36,494 nt of DNA, from the NCBI GenBank assembly GCA_009920775.1, contig RFZI01000007.1:1-36494 (forward strand), in the 5' to 3' direction. Every line of letters begins with the position of its first letter. The stretch's first letter is position 1. The position numbers and the translations under genes are program-made. This DNA is from Paracoccaceae bacterium. Lineage in GTDB: Bacteria > Pseudomonadota > Alphaproteobacteria > Rhodobacterales > Rhodobacteraceae. Shown one piece after another: positions 35,976-36,494 of the stretch. The notes under the pieces are model-generated. The model was not told where the DNA came from and did no database searches. It saw only the letters and a list, made by a program, of their open reading frames with translations.

Positions 35976-35990
35976 CCTGTCCGCGACAGG
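35976..35990 (-). terminator. Weak hairpin between yaiI and the EamA gene
   Basis: CCTGTC-CGC-GACAGG is a perfect 6-bp stem in the 60-base gap, without a T-run. It may be a weak terminator or attenuator after yaiI. Confidence 0.3.
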
Positions 35991-35998
35991 CCTTGGCC

Positions 35999-36448
35999 CT
36001 AGCCGCCGCGTTTGACCCTCTGGACCTCGCGCTCGAGCGCGTCGAGAAACCGGCTCCGGTCGGTCTTGCTGAAGGCTTTGCCGCCGCCCTGCCGGAATGG
36101 ATCCGCCGCACGCAGGTCGGCCATCAGATCGCGCATCCCCAGAACCTGCCCGATATTCGCCTCGGTCAGCGCCTCGCCGTTGTGCTTAAGCACCCGCGCG
36201 CCAGCGGCCACGCATTTGGCGGCGAGCGGAATATCCCCCGTCACCACGATATCGCCTTTGCCCGCCCGCTCGGCGATCCACATATCGGCAATGTCGGGCC
36301 CGTCAGGAACGATCACCGTTTCGACCAGAGGGTTGGCCGAGGGTCGGATGCCGCCGTTTGAGACGATGAACATCTTGATGCCGTGGCGGGTGGCGACCCG
36401 CTCGGCCTCGGCCTTCACCGGACAAGCATCGGCATCGACATAGATCAC
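35999..36448 (-). CDS. YaiI/YqxD family protein (UPF0178, DUF188)
   Basis: 149 residues with the family opening [19 protein letters not shown], then [48 protein letters not shown]. The conserved aspartates in [13 protein letters not shown] and TGDIPLA suggest a PIN/NYN-like nuclease fold, but the function is not established. The start is GTG and overlaps the stop of a gene that runs in from the right edge (GTGA). Confidence 0.92.
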   Translation of the reverse strand: MIYVDADACPVKAEAERVATRHGIKMFIVSNGGIRPSANPLVETVIVPDGPDIADMWIAERAGKGDIVVTGDIPLAAKCVAAGARVLKHNGEALTEANIGQVLGMRDLMADLRAADPFRQGGGKAFSKTDRSRFLDALEREVQRVKRGG

Positions 36449-36494
36449 GCGAACAAAGCCTCGGCATGGAAGGCGATATGTTCTTCGGCGAAGG
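36445..36494 (-). CDS. C-terminal end of a gene cut by the window edge
   Basis: Fifteen codons ([15 protein letters not shown]) and a TGA that overlaps the yaiI GTG start. The tight overlap and smooth coding character suggest a real gene entering from the right. Too little is present to identify it. Confidence 0.4.
   Translation of the reverse strand, partial: FAEEHIAFHAEALFA

Overview
The window is a gene-dense, high-GC chromosomal segment (estimated by eye at 60-65% G+C). It looks like an alphaproteobacterium of the order Rhodobacterales (Rhodobacter/Paracoccus/Roseobacter type). This rests on the housekeeping gene set (ilvD, accD-folC, map, sfsA, rsmD, zapE, glnK-amtB), the many GTG starts and GTGA/ATGA overlaps, and small conserved proteins I associate with that order (DUF482-type and a DUF6478-like protein). 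I see no rRNA, tRNA, CRISPR array, insertion sequence, integrase or phage gene. This is core chromosome, not a mobile island.

Layout, left to right. sseA and an aspartate/aromatic aminotransferase overlap (46-2096). An arsR-arsH pair with no arsenite pump follows (2161-3217). glnK-amtB run leftward (3285-4966). A bifunctional penicillin-binding protein gene is broken by an internal deletion (5253-7281). mlaA-mlaC plus a small secreted protein run leftward (7285-9020). ridA, a GDPD phosphodiesterase and a DUF482 acyltransferase-like protein run rightward (9258-11666). A peroxiredoxin diverges from a broken FAD-dependent reductase, which overlaps rsmD (11663-13904). map and sfsA run leftward (13898-15460). 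A tight four-gene operon carries a CinA-like domain protein, a GNAT enzyme, an AhpD-like protein and an OmpA-domain protein (15502-18454). A LysR regulator and fadH run leftward (18503-21558), then two Rhodobacterales-type unknowns, a lipoprotein and ilvD (21641-25262). A CPBP protease precedes accD-folC (25376-28539). gabT has a long upstream region that may hold a small RNA (28591-30180). zapE and an MFS transporter diverge (30181-32588). The last leftward cluster is yaiI, EamA transporter, HAD phosphatase, ornithine-cyclodeaminase-like enzyme and an alpha/beta hydrolase (32591-36494).

The most unusual feature is a pattern, not a gene cluster. Three unrelated genes (PBP1, FAD-dependent reductase, alpha/beta hydrolase) each lack one internal block of about 30-40 codons that holds an essential motif, while both flanks are well conserved. 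Two deletions change the reading frame and one is in frame. Three losses of similar size within 27 kb point to an assembly or amplification artefact, or to a strain-specific deletion process; read mapping would decide. Second in interest is a candidate small RNA at about 30093-30180, with a sigma70-like promoter and an intrinsic terminator, beside a 7-bp inverted repeat upstream of gabT. I did not find a convincing new multi-gene system.
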